Below, in pieces: positions 37,097 to 46,279 of a stretch of 64,000 nucleotides of DNA. The stretch covers positions 1-64,000 of the forward strand of contig NZ_JAJBZH010000003.1 in assembly GCF_020551945.1 (NCBI RefSeq), read 5' to 3'. The notes under the pieces were generated by a model. It saw only the letters and a program-made list of their open reading frames with translations. It made no database searches and was not told the DNA's origin. This stretch comes from Cellulosimicrobium marinum. GTDB lineage: Bacteria; Actinomycetota; Actinomycetes; Actinomycetales; Cellulomonadaceae. Numbering within the stretch: position 1 is the stretch's first letter; the number at the start of each line of letters is the position of its first letter. The translations under genes and the position numbers were made by a program.

Positions 37097-38784
37097 AGGA
37101 GTCTCCTGAGCTCGGCGAGTCGTAGGCGCAGCCCGACGGCGGCGTCCGGGGCGAGCGCGGGCACGTCGAGGGCGGCGCGGACCGGCTCGGCCTCGCGGTC
37201 GACGGTCGCGGCGGCGCGGTCGGCGAGGTCGGCGCGCAGGGCGGCGAGCGCGTCGTCGGCCTCGTCGCCCAGGGCGGTGCCGGCGAGGCGGGCCGCGTCG
37301 TCGCTCCCGGCGGCGCCCGCGAGGAGGAGCGCGGTGAGCCCGCCGGGGCCGAAGGCCTTGACGGCCGCCGCGGCCCGCTCGGAGCCCGTGCCCGTCCCAG
37401 TGCCCGCGAGGTCGTCGACGATCCGGCCCGCGAGGGCGGTCCAGCCCTCGACGTGCTCGGCCGCCGCCTGCTCGCGCTCGCGCGCCGCGGTGTCGCCGTC
37501 GCCGAGCACGCCCGCGACGTCGAGCACCGGGGTGTCGGCGTCGAGCGCCGTGCGCAGGGCGTCGCGGGCGGCGACGCCGTCCGCGACGAGGGTGCGTCGC
37601 GCGACGGACGTCGCCTCGTCCCGCAGGGGCGCGAGCGCGGCCTCGCGCGCCCGCCCGCGCCGGCGCGTGGACCGTACGACGCCGCCGCGCACGGCGACCC
37701 GGTCGACCCGGTTCTCGCCGGTGAGCTGGGCCCACCGCGCGTCGAGGGCGCCGCGGGCGACGTCGCCGCGCTCGACGGACTCGCGGGCGCGGTCGCGCAC
37801 CGGCGGGAGGGTGGCGTCGACGACGGCGCGCAGCCGCCGCCCGGCGTCGACCTGCTGCTCGACCGCGTCGGAGACGCCCGTGACCCAGGCCGGCAGCGCC
37901 GCGAGCGAGCCCTTGAGGGTGCGCACGATGACCGCGCGCGAGCGGTCGGGACCGGCGAGCATCGTGAGCCAGCGGGCCACGGGCGCCACGACCGACCGCT
38001 CCAGGAGGCCCTCGTGCGGGCCGACGTCGGGCACGACGAACAGCGGCACACCGTCCATGCCGTGCTCGCGCAGGCGCTGGAGAAGGTCGCCGCGGATGGT
38101 CGTGAGCGTCTCGCGCGGCACGCGGTTGAGCACCATGGCAACGCTCGCGCCGCGCTCCATCGCGCGCCCCAGCGCCTTCCACGGCAGGGCGTCGCCGTAG
38201 CGCGACGCGGTCGTGACGAACAGCCACAGGTCCGCCGCCTCGAGGAGCAGGCCCGCGGTCTCGCGGTTCTCCGCGAGGAGCGAGTCGAGGTCCGGGGCGT
38301 CGAGCAGGGCGGTGCCGCGCGGGACGCCGTCGTGCTCGACGACACGCGACAGGCGCGTCGCGGGACCCTCCACCACGACGTCCGCGTCCAGCGGGTTGAA
38401 CGCGAGGACGGGCTGGCGGGTGGTGGGCCGCAGGATGCCCGCCTGGGACACCTCCTCGCCGAGGAGCGAGTTGTACAGCGTGGACTTGCCCGCGCCGGTG
38501 GACCCGGCGACCACGACCACGGCCGGGGACGACAGCTCCCTGAGACGCGGCAGGAGGTGCTCGTCGAGCTGGGTGAGCAGCCGGTCGCGCGACGCCGCGG
38601 CCTCCGCCGCGCCCTCGACCGCGAGCGGGAGGTCCACGGCGGCGACGTCCCGGCGCAGGTCGCGCGCGACGTCGTGCACCGTGACGCCGAGGTCCTCGCC
38701 GCCGGCCGCCGGCCCGCGCGCGCCCGCCTCGCCGGGCCCTGGGTGGGGGCGCGCGGCGCCCGTCGCGACGTCCGGTGTGCTCAC
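37093..38784 (-). CDS. dynamin-like GTPase (pair 2)
   Basis: 563 aa, paralogue of the gene at 30787-32817. P-loop AGSTGAGKST, RPTTRQPVLAFNPLD, G3 DAPDLDS, WLFVTTASRYGDALPW, and degenerate G4 NRVP. The C-terminal half is helical with a short hydrophobic stretch (KAFGPGGLTALLLAGAAG). GTG 38784 has AGGA upstream. The order dynamin-like gene, then YfjP-like gene, with a GTGA overlap is the same as in pair 1, so the two pairs arose by duplication of the whole unit. Confidence 0.82.
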   Translation of the reverse strand: MSTPDVATGAARPHPGPGEAGARGPAAGGEDLGVTVHDVARDLRRDVAAVDLPLAVEGAAEAAASRDRLLTQLDEHLLPRLRELSSPAVVVVAGSTGAGKSTLYNSLLGEEVSQAGILRPTTRQPVLAFNPLDADVVVEGPATRLSRVVEHDGVPRGTALLDAPDLDSLLAENRETAGLLLEAADLWLFVTTASRYGDALPWKALGRAMERGASVAMVLNRVPRETLTTIRGDLLQRLREHGMDGVPLFVVPDVGPHEGLLERSVVAPVARWLTMLAGPDRSRAVIVRTLKGSLAALPAWVTGVSDAVEQQVDAGRRLRAVVDATLPPVRDRARESVERGDVARGALDARWAQLTGENRVDRVAVRGGVVRSTRRRGRAREAALAPLRDEATSVARRTLVADGVAARDALRTALDADTPVLDVAGVLGDGDTAAREREQAAAEHVEGWTALAGRIVDDLAGTGTGTGSERAAAAVKAFGPGGLTALLLAGAAGSDDAARLAGTALGDEADDALAALRADLADRAAATVDREAEPVRAALDVPALAPDAAVGLRLRLAELRRLL

Positions 38785-38883
38785 GGGTTCATCCTGACTG
38801 CTGCGCGCGACGCCGCAAAACGTACGCGCCGACGCCGGTCACGACCTCCCGGGTGGCGCCCGCGCCCACTACGATGGCGGCGC

Positions 38884-38956
<73 letters not shown>

Positions 38957-38962
38957 CCGACC

Positions 38963-38978
38963 GCGTCGCGCGCGACGC
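38963..38978 (+). terminator. palindrome after tRNA-Arg
   Basis: A perfect 16-bp palindrome GCGTCGCG/CGCGACGC begins 7 nt after the tRNA and may end its transcript. Folding would need some central bases left open. Confidence 0.35.
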
Positions 38979-39004
38979 TCCGCGACCGCCCGGCCGAGGC
39001 GGCC

Positions 39005-40039
39005 TCATCCCGCGAGCGGGTCACTGACCTCCCACCGGACCGCGGGGACCGGGGCGGACGGCCGCAGGGCCGCGCGGGCGCACAGCCGCCCCTGCTCGCG
39101 CAACGGTTGGGCGACGGTGACGACCCCGGCCGCGAGCGCCGCCGGCGAGCCGTCCCAGCCGGCGAGGGCCGCCGTGCGCCCGGCGGCGGCGAAGGCGTCG
39201 CGGGCGCCGAGGGCGAGTTCGTCGCTCATGGCGAGCACGACGGGCGAGCCGTCCGCCGGCAGGTGGGCGAGCAGGTCGCGCATCGCCGCCTCGCCGTGCT
39301 CGCGGCCGTTGCGCTCGACGACGGCGACGGGGGTGGCGGCCCAGTCGTGGCCCGCCTCGCCGAGGGCGGCAGCGTAGCCCTCGAGGCGGTGCCGCGTGAC
39401 AGGGAACGGGGCGTCGGGCGGCAGGTCGCCGCCGGTCGCGACACGGACAACACGCTCCTTGTCGAGCGGGAAGCTGATCACCACGGGCGTGTCGCCGTGA
39501 GCGAGCGCCGCGCCCGCGACCGCCCGCGCGGCACCGATGTCGTCGGTGCCGACGAGCGCGAGGCCCGGCACCTGCGGGCCGCCCTGGATCGCACCGGGCC
39601 GCCCGCTGCGGCACACCGCGTCGAGCACGGGGTCGTCGTCCGTCGTCGTCCAGAGCACGTAGGCGTCGACGGCCGCGTCGAGGACGCGGTCGACGTCCGC
39701 GCCGGTGCCGTGCGTGGGGATGAGCACCATGCCGAGGCCCTCGTCGACGCAGACGTCCGCGACACCCGCGAGGAACGCCGAGGCCTGGGGGTCGTCGAAC
39801 GCGTACGACAGGTGCTCCCCCAGGACCACCCCGATCTGCCCGGTGCGCCCCGACCGCAGCGCGCGGGCGGTGCTGTCGGGGCGGTGGTAGCCGAGGCGAC
39901 GCGCGGCATCCAGCACCCGCTCGCGGGTCGGCGCGGCGACGCGGTCGGGCCGGTTGAACGCGTACGAGACCGTCATCACGCTGACGCCGGCCTCCGCGGC
40001 GACGTCCTTGACGGTCGGCCGCTTCCTCGCTGTGGACAT
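39005..40039 (-). CDS. LacI-family transcriptional regulator
   Basis: 344 aa. The N-terminal helix-turn-helix (TVKDVAAEAGVSVMTVSYAFN, about 9-29) and hinge helix (TARALRSG) are followed by a periplasmic-binding-like effector domain (IGVVLGEHLSYAF, GTDDIGAARAVAG, AMSDELALGARDAF). The ATG at 40039 lies 6 nt after TAGACT on the minus strand, so it is probably leaderless. It is divergent from an MFS transporter gene and shares one perfect operator with it, so it most likely represses both. The effector may be a sugar or nucleoside; unknown. Confidence 0.93.
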   Translation of the reverse strand: MSTARKRPTVKDVAAEAGVSVMTVSYAFNRPDRVAAPTRERVLDAARRLGYHRPDSTARALRSGRTGQIGVVLGEHLSYAFDDPQASAFLAGVADVCVDEGLGMVLIPTHGTGADVDRVLDAAVDAYVLWTTTDDDPVLDAVCRSGRPGAIQGGPQVPGLALVGTDDIGAARAVAGAALAHGDTPVVISFPLDKERVVRVATGGDLPPDAPFPVTRHRLEGYAAALGEAGHDWAATPVAVVERNGREHGEAAMRDLLAHLPADGSPVVLAMSDELALGARDAFAAAGRTAALAGWDGSPAALAAGVVTVAQPLREQGRLCARAALRPSAPVPAVRWEVSDPLAG

Positions 40040-40045
40040 GCGGCC

Positions 40046-40067
40046 AGTCTACTGTGTAACGTTACAC
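40046..40067. promoter_or_regulatory. LacI operator overlapping two divergent promoters
   Basis: GTGTAAC/GTTACAC (40054-40067) is a perfect 14-bp palindrome with a central CG, typical of LacI-family operators. The MFS gene's -10 (TAACGT, 40057-40062) lies inside it, and the regulator's -10 (TAGACT on the minus strand, 40046-40051) abuts it. Both start codons follow their -10 by 6-7 nt. Confidence 0.8.
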
Positions 40068-40069
40068 CC

Positions 40070-41329
40070 ATGCCGTCCGCCACGCCGAGGCTCCTCACCG
40101 CCCCTCTTCGCACCATATTTTCCGGACGCCCGGCGCTCGCCGCCTACGCGGCCTTTGCCGCGTTCGGCGTCTTCTGGGGCGCGTGGGGCGCCGCGCTGCC
40201 GGCGCTGCGCTCGCAGGCGGGTCTGACCGAGGGCCAGCTGGGGACGGCGCTGCTCTTCGTCGGGGCCGGCGCCCTGCCCGCGATGCTCCTCACCGGGCGG
40301 GCGCTCGACCGCTGGGGTCTGCGCCTCGCGGCGCCCCTGCTCGCACTGCTGGGTGCCGCCGGGGTGGTCGTCGGTCTCGTCGCGCACGACGCCGCGTCCG
40401 TCACCGCCGGCATGCTGCTGGTCGGCGCCGCCTCCGGTACCGCGGACGTCGCGATCAACACGCTGGCCGCGGACGCCGAGGAGCGCACCGGTCGCCCCAC
40501 GCTCAGCCGTGGTCACGGGGCCTTCTCGCTCGCCGTCGTCGGTGCCAGCCTCGGCGCCGGTGCGCTCCTCGCCGCGACCACGGGGGCGGCGGCGACCTTC
40601 GCCACGGTGGCGGTCGTGATCGCCGCGCTCGCCGCGGTCGTCGGCGTGACGGCACCCGCCGCCGAGCACGCCGGCACGGCCCCTCCGGCCGAGGACGCCT
40701 CACCCACGGCCCGCGCCGCACGGCGCGCCGGTGCTCTCCCCGTCCTCGCGCTCGTGGTACTCGGGCTCGTCGGCGCGCTCGCCTACGCCGCCGAGAACGC
40801 GCACCAGAGCTGGAGCGCCGTCTTCGTCACGGACACGTTCGCTGCGTCGCCCCTGCTGGCGTCGTTCGCGCCCGCGACCTTCGCGGCGGCCGCCGCGGTC
40901 GCGCGGTTCACGGTCGCCCCACTGTCGCGGAGCCGTCCGCTCGTGCTCCTCGTCGCCGGCGGGACGTTGGCCACCGCGGGGAGCGTCGTCGTCGCCACCT
41001 CGTCGGGCCTCGGCGTCGCGCTGGCCGGGCTCGCCCTGGCCGCGGTCGGGACGGCGACGCTCTTCCCGACCTTGCTCAGCCACGGCCTGCGCCACGTCGG
41101 GCCGGGCCACCGCGGGCGCGCCACGTCGCTCGTCGCCACGACGGCCTACCTCGGCTTCCTGCTGGGCCCCGCGTACGTGGGGTTCGCCGCGGACGCGCTC
41201 GGACTGCGCGGCGCGATGCTCGCCGTCGCGCTCCTCACCCTCGTCCTCACCGTGGCCGCCGTGCCCGCCGGCCGGTGGGCGGACCGGACGATGGGGAGTT
41301 CTCACCCGTCCCGGACCCCGAAAGGGTAA
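40070..41329 (+). CDS. MFS transporter
   Basis: 419-aa membrane protein with about 12 hydrophobic helices. Early segments are AAYAAFAAFGVFWGAWGAALPAL and LGTALLFVGAGALPAMLLTGRALDRWG; the latter holds the loop 2-3 motif. Its sequence resembles fucose/FucP-like or YbjJ-type carriers, but the substrate cannot be assigned. ATG 40070 is 7 nt after TAACGT, which lies inside the operator, so expression is leaderless and controlled by the adjacent LacI-type repressor. A hairpin follows the stop. Confidence 0.88.
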   Translation: MPSATPRLLTAPLRTIFSGRPALAAYAAFAAFGVFWGAWGAALPALRSQAGLTEGQLGTALLFVGAGALPAMLLTGRALDRWGLRLAAPLLALLGAAGVVVGLVAHDAASVTAGMLLVGAASGTADVAINTLAADAEERTGRPTLSRGHGAFSLAVVGASLGAGALLAATTGAAATFATVAVVIAALAAVVGVTAPAAEHAGTAPPAEDASPTARAARRAGALPVLALVVLGLVGALAYAAENAHQSWSAVFVTDTFAASPLLASFAPATFAAAAAVARFTVAPLSRSRPLVLLVAGGTLATAGSVVVATSSGLGVALAGLALAAVGTATLFPTLLSHGLRHVGPGHRGRATSLVATTAYLGFLLGPAYVGFAADALGLRGAMLAVALLTLVLTVAAVPAGRWADRTMGSSHPSRTPKG

Positions 41330-41359
41330 AGATCGGCCCTGCCGCCGTAGATATACTCG

Positions 41360-41383
41360 CCGGACCGGCTCCGGCCGGTTCGG
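41360..41383 (+). terminator. hairpin after the MFS gene
   Basis: A 9-bp stem (CCGGACCGG with CCGGTTCGG, one G-T pair) with a 6-nt loop lies 31 nt after the MFS stop. A TATACT hexamer sits just upstream at 41352-41357, so this could instead be the 5' end of the telA leader. Confidence 0.45.
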
Positions 41384-41476
41384 CCCGGTTCGCCCGGGTC
41401 GGCGGGGGCGTGCGGACCGTGCTCCCCCGCCCCGCCAGCGACGGCGACCGACGGCACGCACGAGCGAAGGACCGAC

Positions 41477-42688
41477 ATGACCGAGGCAGCACCGCTCCAG
41501 CCCCCCGCCGAGACGCTCACGCTCACGGCGCCCGAGCCCGTCAAGCCCGTCGCCGCCACGCAGGCGCCGTCGATGGCGCCGCGTGTCGACGAGGCCGCGA
41601 TCCCCGGCCTGGAGGCGAAGGTCGGGTCGTACCTCGACCAGCTCCTCACGACGGACACCCGCTCGCCCGAGTTCGCGGCCAAGGCGGACGACGTGCGCAA
41701 GATGGGCGACGCCGACATCCGCGCCGCGGCGGACGTGTCGAACCGCATGCTCGAGATGCCCGTCAAGGAGCTGCGCGAGGGCGGGATGTCGGAGAGCTCG
41801 AAGGTGAGCAAGTCCCTGCTGGAGCTGCGCCGGACGGTCGAGGACCTCGACCCGAGCGAGGCGTCGGTGGGCAAGAAGCTGCTGGGGATCATCCCGTTCG
41901 GCGGCAAGATCCAGGACTACTTCCGCCGCTACGAGAGTTCGCAGTCCCAGCTCAACGCGATCGTTCAGTCGCTGTACAACGGGCAGGACGAGCTGCGCAA
42001 GGACAACGCGGCGCTCAACCTGGAGAAGCAGAACCTCTGGGACACGATGGCGCGCCTCAACCAGTACATCTTCATCGCGGAGCGCCTCGACACCGCGCTG
42101 TCGACGAAGATCGCCGAGCTCGACGCCACGGACCCCGAGCGCGCCCAGGCGCTGCGTGAGGACGTGCTGTTCTACATCCGTCAGAAGCACCAGGACCTGC
42201 TCACGCAGCTCGCGGTGTCCATCCAGGGCTACCTCGCGATGGACATCATCATGAAGAACAACCTGGAGCTCATCAAGGGCGTGGACCGCGCGACGACGAC
42301 GACCGTCTCGGCGCTGCGCACCGCCGTGATCGTGGCGCAGGCACTCGCGAACCAGAAGCTGGTGCTCGACCAGATCACGGCGCTGAACACGACCACGTCG
42401 AACATGATCGCGTCGACGTCAAAGATGCTCGCGGACCAGTCCGCGACGATCCAGTCGCAGGCCGCGAGCGCCACGGTGGGCCTGCCCCAGCTCCAGCAGG
42501 CGTTCCAGAACATCTACGCGACGCTCGACTCGATCTCGACGTTCAAGACCCAGGCGCTCGACTCGATGGCGCAGACCATCGGCGTCCTGGAGACGGAGAC
42601 GACGAAGGCGAACGAGTACCTCGACCGCGCGCGCCGGTCGGACGCGTCGCAGGCCGGCAACGGCTCGCTCGACATCGGGCGGCTCTGA
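41477..42688 (+). CDS. telA: toxic anion resistance protein TelA
   Basis: 403-aa, mostly helical cytosolic TelA/KlaA-family protein (PF05816). Family blocks are GKKLLGIIPFGGKIQDYFRRYESSQSQLNAIVQSL, YIFIAERLD, YIRQKHQDLLTQLAVSIQGYLAMDIIMKNN and ALNTTTSNMIASTSKMLADQ. The first 40 residues are Pro/Thr-rich. The name comes from plasmid tellurite resistance; chromosomal copies sit in stress or membrane-signalling clusters. ATG 41477 follows AAGGA by 5 nt. It opens a long same-strand block leading to the GlnX-GlnH-PknG genes. The exact role is unknown. Confidence 0.93.
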   Translation: MTEAAPLQPPAETLTLTAPEPVKPVAATQAPSMAPRVDEAAIPGLEAKVGSYLDQLLTTDTRSPEFAAKADDVRKMGDADIRAAADVSNRMLEMPVKELREGGMSESSKVSKSLLELRRTVEDLDPSEASVGKKLLGIIPFGGKIQDYFRRYESSQSQLNAIVQSLYNGQDELRKDNAALNLEKQNLWDTMARLNQYIFIAERLDTALSTKIAELDATDPERAQALREDVLFYIRQKHQDLLTQLAVSIQGYLAMDIIMKNNLELIKGVDRATTTTVSALRTAVIVAQALANQKLVLDQITALNTTTSNMIASTSKMLADQSATIQSQAASATVGLPQLQQAFQNIYATLDSISTFKTQALDSMAQTIGVLETETTKANEYLDRARRSDASQAGNGSLDIGRL

Positions 42689-42753
42689 CCGGCGTGGGCC
42701 GCCGGTCCGTCGCCCCGTACCCGCACCGCAACCCGAGCTGGATGGTCGTCTGA

Positions 42754-43326
42754 ATGGGCTGGTTCTCCGACGTGGTCGCCCGGCTGGGCGGGGGTTCCCG
42801 CACGGCCGAGCCCGAGCTCACCGTGCCGCCGCCGCCGACGAGCGCGGACATCCTCGCGTCCGTCGAGCGGGTGGAGCAGCAGATCGAGGGCCGGGTGCCC
42901 CCGGCGGTGACGGCGCGCGTGCACCGCATCACGGGCACGGTCGAGGACATGGTGCCGCGCCTCGACCGCCTGAGCGGCGGCTCCCAGCAGGCGCACACGG
43001 TGGTCGCGACGGCCACGAGCTACCTGCCGGAGGCCGTCGGGGCGTACCTGCGGCTGCCGCGGGACTTCGCGGACCGGCGGGTGGTGGCCCAGGGCAAGAC
43101 GTCGCTCATGCTGCTGTGCGACCAGCTCGACCTGCTGGGCGTGACGCTCGACAAGATCTCCGACGCGGTCTCGCGGGCCGACGCCGCGGCGCTGGTCGCG
43201 CACGGGGCGTTCCTCGCGGAGAAGTTCCGCGACTCGTCGATCGCGCTCGACGCGGGCGCGGGCCGGGGCACGCCGCAGCCGTCCGCGGCTCCCCCGGCGG
43301 AGCCCGGTCGTCTGGAGGCGCCATGA
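42754..43326 (+). CDS. small hypothetical protein linked to TelA and AAA+ ATPase
   Basis: 190 aa, not recognised. It starts MGWFSDVVARLGGG, a possible amphipathic membrane-touching helix. A helical core follows (about 30-165, ADILASVERVEQQIEGRVPP, SYLPEAVGAYLRLPRDFADRR, MLLCDQLDLLGVTLDKISDAV), then a Pro/Ala tail. There is no signal peptide or clear TM. ATG 42754 lies 65 nt after telA. Its stop overlaps the AAA+ gene (ATGA), so the two are translated together. Likely an adaptor of TelA or the ATPase, by position only. Confidence 0.7.
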   Translation: MGWFSDVVARLGGGSRTAEPELTVPPPPTSADILASVERVEQQIEGRVPPAVTARVHRITGTVEDMVPRLDRLSGGSQQAHTVVATATSYLPEAVGAYLRLPRDFADRRVVAQGKTSLMLLCDQLDLLGVTLDKISDAVSRADAAALVAHGAFLAEKFRDSSIALDAGAGRGTPQPSAAPPAEPGRLEAP

Positions 43327-44939
43327 CGACGCCGGCCGCACCGGACCTGCGGGCGGCGCTCGACGCGCTGGACGCCGCCGCCCGCACCGCCGGGGTGGAC
43401 GAGGCCGCCGCCCGGGACGAGGGTGCGCGCCTCGCCGCCGCGGTGGCGGAGTCCTCGCCGGGTGCGCCCGCCGCGTGGCTCGCGGCGCTGGGCCACGACC
43501 CCACGGCGACGGGGGCGTTCTTCACGGCCGCGTCGAGCGCGCGCCGCTGGCGCTCGTCCCCCACGGACGTCCTCGCCGCGCTCGGCGCGGCACGGTCCCG
43601 CCACGCCGCCGCCTACGGGCAGGCGCTGGCCGACGTCGCGCGGGCGGCCGCACTGCTCGGCTCGCCCGGGCCGCACGTCGCCGGCGCGGCGGCGGCGACC
43701 GCCGCGGTGCAGGGGCAGGGCGCCGCCACGCCCGGCCCCTCGGGACCGCCGTCCTCACCGGCCGGGCAGGGTGCGGGGACGCCGGCGGTCGCGCCCGCGG
43801 CAGGAGGCCGCGACCCGTTCGACCTCGGCGACCTGCTCGCCGGGCAGGGCTCGCTCGACGGCCTGCGGCGTCCGGCACCCGAGGTCCCGACCGTCGCCGC
43901 GATCCTCGACGCGCTCGGCCGGCCCACGCCGGCGACCCCGCACGGCACGCCCCCGGCCGCCGATCCGGGCACCGTCGCGCCGGTCACCGTCACCCCCTCC
44001 GCCGCCCCCGCGCCGTCGGACGCCGACGAGGAGCCGGACGAGCCGGCGCCGACGGTCGAGGAGCTGCTCGCCGAGCTCGACGCGCTCACCGGGCTGGGGC
44101 GTGCCAAGGACGAGATCCACCGCCAGACGGAGCTCCTCCGCGTCGAGAAGCTGCGCACGGAGGCGGGCCTGACACGCCCGACGCTCACGCGCCACCTCGT
44201 GTTCCTCGGGAACCCGGGGACCGGCAAGACGACGGTCGCGCGCCTCGTCGCGGGGATCTACCGGGCGCTCGGGCTGCTGGAGAAGGGGCACCTCGTCGAG
44301 GTCGACCGCTCCGAGCTCGTCGCGGGCTACCTGGGGCAGACGGCCGTGAAGACGTCGGAGGTCGTGGCGAGCGCGCTCGGCGGCGTCCTGTTCGTCGACG
44401 AGGCGTACGGGCTCGCCGAGGACCAGTACGGCGAGGAGGCCATCACCACGCTCGTCAAGGACATGGAGGACCACCGCGACGAGCTCGTCGTCGTGGTCGC
44501 CGGGTACCCGGGACCGATGGGCGAGTTCCTCGCGACGAACCCAGGGCTCGAGTCGCGGTTCTCCACGACGATCACGTTCGAGGACTACACCGGCGACGAG
44601 CTGCGCGACATCTTCGCGGGCATGGCGGCACGCGCCGACTTCGCGCCGACGGACGAGGCGCTGGAGACGTTCGCGCGGCTCGCCGCGGCGCAGCCCCGCA
44701 CGGAGGGCTTCGGGAACGCGCGGTGGGCGCGCAACGTGCTCGACGCCGCGATCGCGCGCCACGCGTGGCGCCTGCGGGACGTGCCCGCCCCGACCCTGGA
44801 CGAGCTGCGCCGCCTCCTCCCCGAGGACGTCGTCGACGGGAAGGGCGCGCCCGCGCTGCTCGCGTCGCTCGACCCGCCCGACGCCGAGCCCGACACCACC
44901 GACGCCACCACCGCCACCACCGCCGAGGAGAACGCATGA
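43323..44939 (+). CDS. CbbX/SpoVK-like AAA+ ATPase
   Basis: 538 aa. Residues 1 to about 235 are an Ala/Pro-rich region with a helical start. The AAA+ domain follows: ELDALTGLGRAKDEI, Walker A GNPGTGKTT (about 296-304), Walker B VLFVDEAY, sensor region ATNPGLESRFSTTITFEDY, and arginine-finger candidates in GFGNARWARN. CbbX-type ATPases remodel a protein partner by threading. Overlaps join it to genes on both sides (ATGA at each end), so its partner is probably within this operon. Confidence 0.9.
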   Translation: MTTPAAPDLRAALDALDAAARTAGVDEAAARDEGARLAAAVAESSPGAPAAWLAALGHDPTATGAFFTAASSARRWRSSPTDVLAALGAARSRHAAAYGQALADVARAAALLGSPGPHVAGAAAATAAVQGQGAATPGPSGPPSSPAGQGAGTPAVAPAAGGRDPFDLGDLLAGQGSLDGLRRPAPEVPTVAAILDALGRPTPATPHGTPPAADPGTVAPVTVTPSAAPAPSDADEEPDEPAPTVEELLAELDALTGLGRAKDEIHRQTELLRVEKLRTEAGLTRPTLTRHLVFLGNPGTGKTTVARLVAGIYRALGLLEKGHLVEVDRSELVAGYLGQTAVKTSEVVASALGGVLFVDEAYGLAEDQYGEEAITTLVKDMEDHRDELVVVVAGYPGPMGEFLATNPGLESRFSTTITFEDYTGDELRDIFAGMAARADFAPTDEALETFARLAAAQPRTEGFGNARWARNVLDAAIARHAWRLRDVPAPTLDELRRLLPEDVVDGKGAPALLASLDPPDAEPDTTDATTATTAEENA

Positions 44940-46279
44940 CGACCACCCCGGTCCGCCCCGCGGGCCCGCCAGCCGCCGGCGCCCCGGCGACGGCACCCGC
45001 GGCGCAGCCGCCCGCCGGTTCCCCGGCCGGCTCCGGCGGGACGGTCGGCGCCCGCGCCCACGGTCTGCTGCGCCGCACGCCGGACCGCCTGCGCCTCGTC
45101 ATGGCGCTGGGCGTGCTCGCGGCGGTCGTGCTCGGCGTGCTCGGGTTCCAGGCGGGCAGCGTGCAGTCCCGGGCCCTCGACGCGGCGGGCGAGGACTCCG
45201 CGCAGCTCGTCGGCGTCCAGGAGGTGCGCAACGCGCTCGTCGCGGCCGACGCGACCGCGACGGGGGCGTTCCTCGTGGGCGGGCTGGAGCCCGCGGAGCA
45301 GCGCGCCCGGTACGACGAGCTCGTCGACCAGGCGGCGACCGGGCTCGCGACGCTCTCGGGGAGCAACGGGGCGGACGCGGAGCTGCTGGGGCAGGTCGCG
45401 GCCGACCTCACCGTGTACACGGGGCTGGTCGAGCAGGCGCGCGCGACGAACCGGCAGGGCTTCCCGGTGGGTGCGGCGTACCTGGACCAGGCGTCCACGA
45501 TCCTGCGCGAGGAGATGCTGCCCGCGCTCGACGAGGTCGTCCTCGACGACGCCGACCGTGTCGCGGACGACTTCGCCGGCGTCCGCGGCGCCCTCGGGGT
45601 GCTCGCGGCAGGGCTCGTCGCGCTGGCCGTGCTCGTGCTGTGCCAGGTGTGGCTGGCACGACGCACCCACCGTGTCCTCAACGTGGGTCTCGCGTCCGCG
45701 ACGGCGGTGCTCGTCGTCGTCGGGGTGGTGAGCACGGTCCTCCTCGCCCAGGCGAGCGCGCGTGCCGACGACGTCCGCTCGGGCCCGTACGCGGCGACGC
45801 TCGCGGCGTCGCAGGCGTACTCGCTCGCGAACGAGGCGAAGTCGATGGAGGCGTTCACCCTCATCAAGCGCGGCTCGGGGCAGGCGTACGAGGAGGCGTT
45901 CGTCCTGGCGACGGACGACGCCGCGCAGCGCCTCGCGGACGCCGAGGCGGAGGGCAACCTCGACGGCACGGCGGCGGCCGCGCTCGACGAGTGGGTGCTG
46001 CGCCACGAGGAGATCCGGGCCCTGGACGACGGCGGTGACTGGGACGGCGCGGTCGCGCTCGCCACCAGCACGGAGCCGGACAGCCCGAACGCGGCCTTCG
46101 ACTCGTTCTCCGCCGCGGCCCACGAGGACATCGACACGAACGCCGCGCAGACGCGCGACGCGCTGGCGTCGAGCGCGACGAGCGCCGCGGTGGCGGGCTG
46201 GCTGCTGCTCGCGGCCGGGCTCGTCGCGGCCGTGCTCGCGTGGCGCGGCGTGGCGGCACGACTGGAGGAGTACCGGTGA
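44936..46279 (+). CDS. glnX: GlnX-like four-TM sensor protein
   Basis: 447 aa. A Pro/Ala-rich cytosolic N-terminus (1-50) leads to TM1 (about 53-71), an extracellular helical domain (about 75-215), TM2 and TM3 (219-240, 248-271), a second extracellular helical domain, and TM4 near the C-terminus, ending in a short basic tail RGVAARLEEYR. This four-TM layout and its position just before a GlnH-type lipoprotein and PknG match mycobacterial GlnX (Rv0412c), which passes amino-acid sensing to PknG. Sequence conservation is too low to claim by motif; the call rests on topology and synteny. Confidence 0.78.
   Translation: MTTTPVRPAGPPAAGAPATAPAAQPPAGSPAGSGGTVGARAHGLLRRTPDRLRLVMALGVLAAVVLGVLGFQAGSVQSRALDAAGEDSAQLVGVQEVRNALVAADATATGAFLVGGLEPAEQRARYDELVDQAATGLATLSGSNGADAELLGQVAADLTVYTGLVEQARATNRQGFPVGAAYLDQASTILREEMLPALDEVVLDDADRVADDFAGVRGALGVLAAGLVALAVLVLCQVWLARRTHRVLNVGLASATAVLVVVGVVSTVLLAQASARADDVRSGPYAATLAASQAYSLANEAKSMEAFTLIKRGSGQAYEEAFVLATDDAAQRLADAEAEGNLDGTAAAALDEWVLRHEEIRALDDGGDWDGAVALATSTEPDSPNAAFDSFSAAAHEDIDTNAAQTRDALASSATSAAVAGWLLLAAGLVAAVLAWRGVAARLEEYR

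Noticed and set aside
41352-41357. TATACT as the telA promoter
   Set aside because: A good -10 by sequence, but the following hairpin would start at the transcription start and no -35 is visible; left only as a note under the terminator.
41477-42688. telA as evidence of a tellurite-resistance mobile island
   Set aside because: Base composition matches the surroundings and no integrase, transposase or terC/terD genes are nearby; it belongs with the signalling operon.
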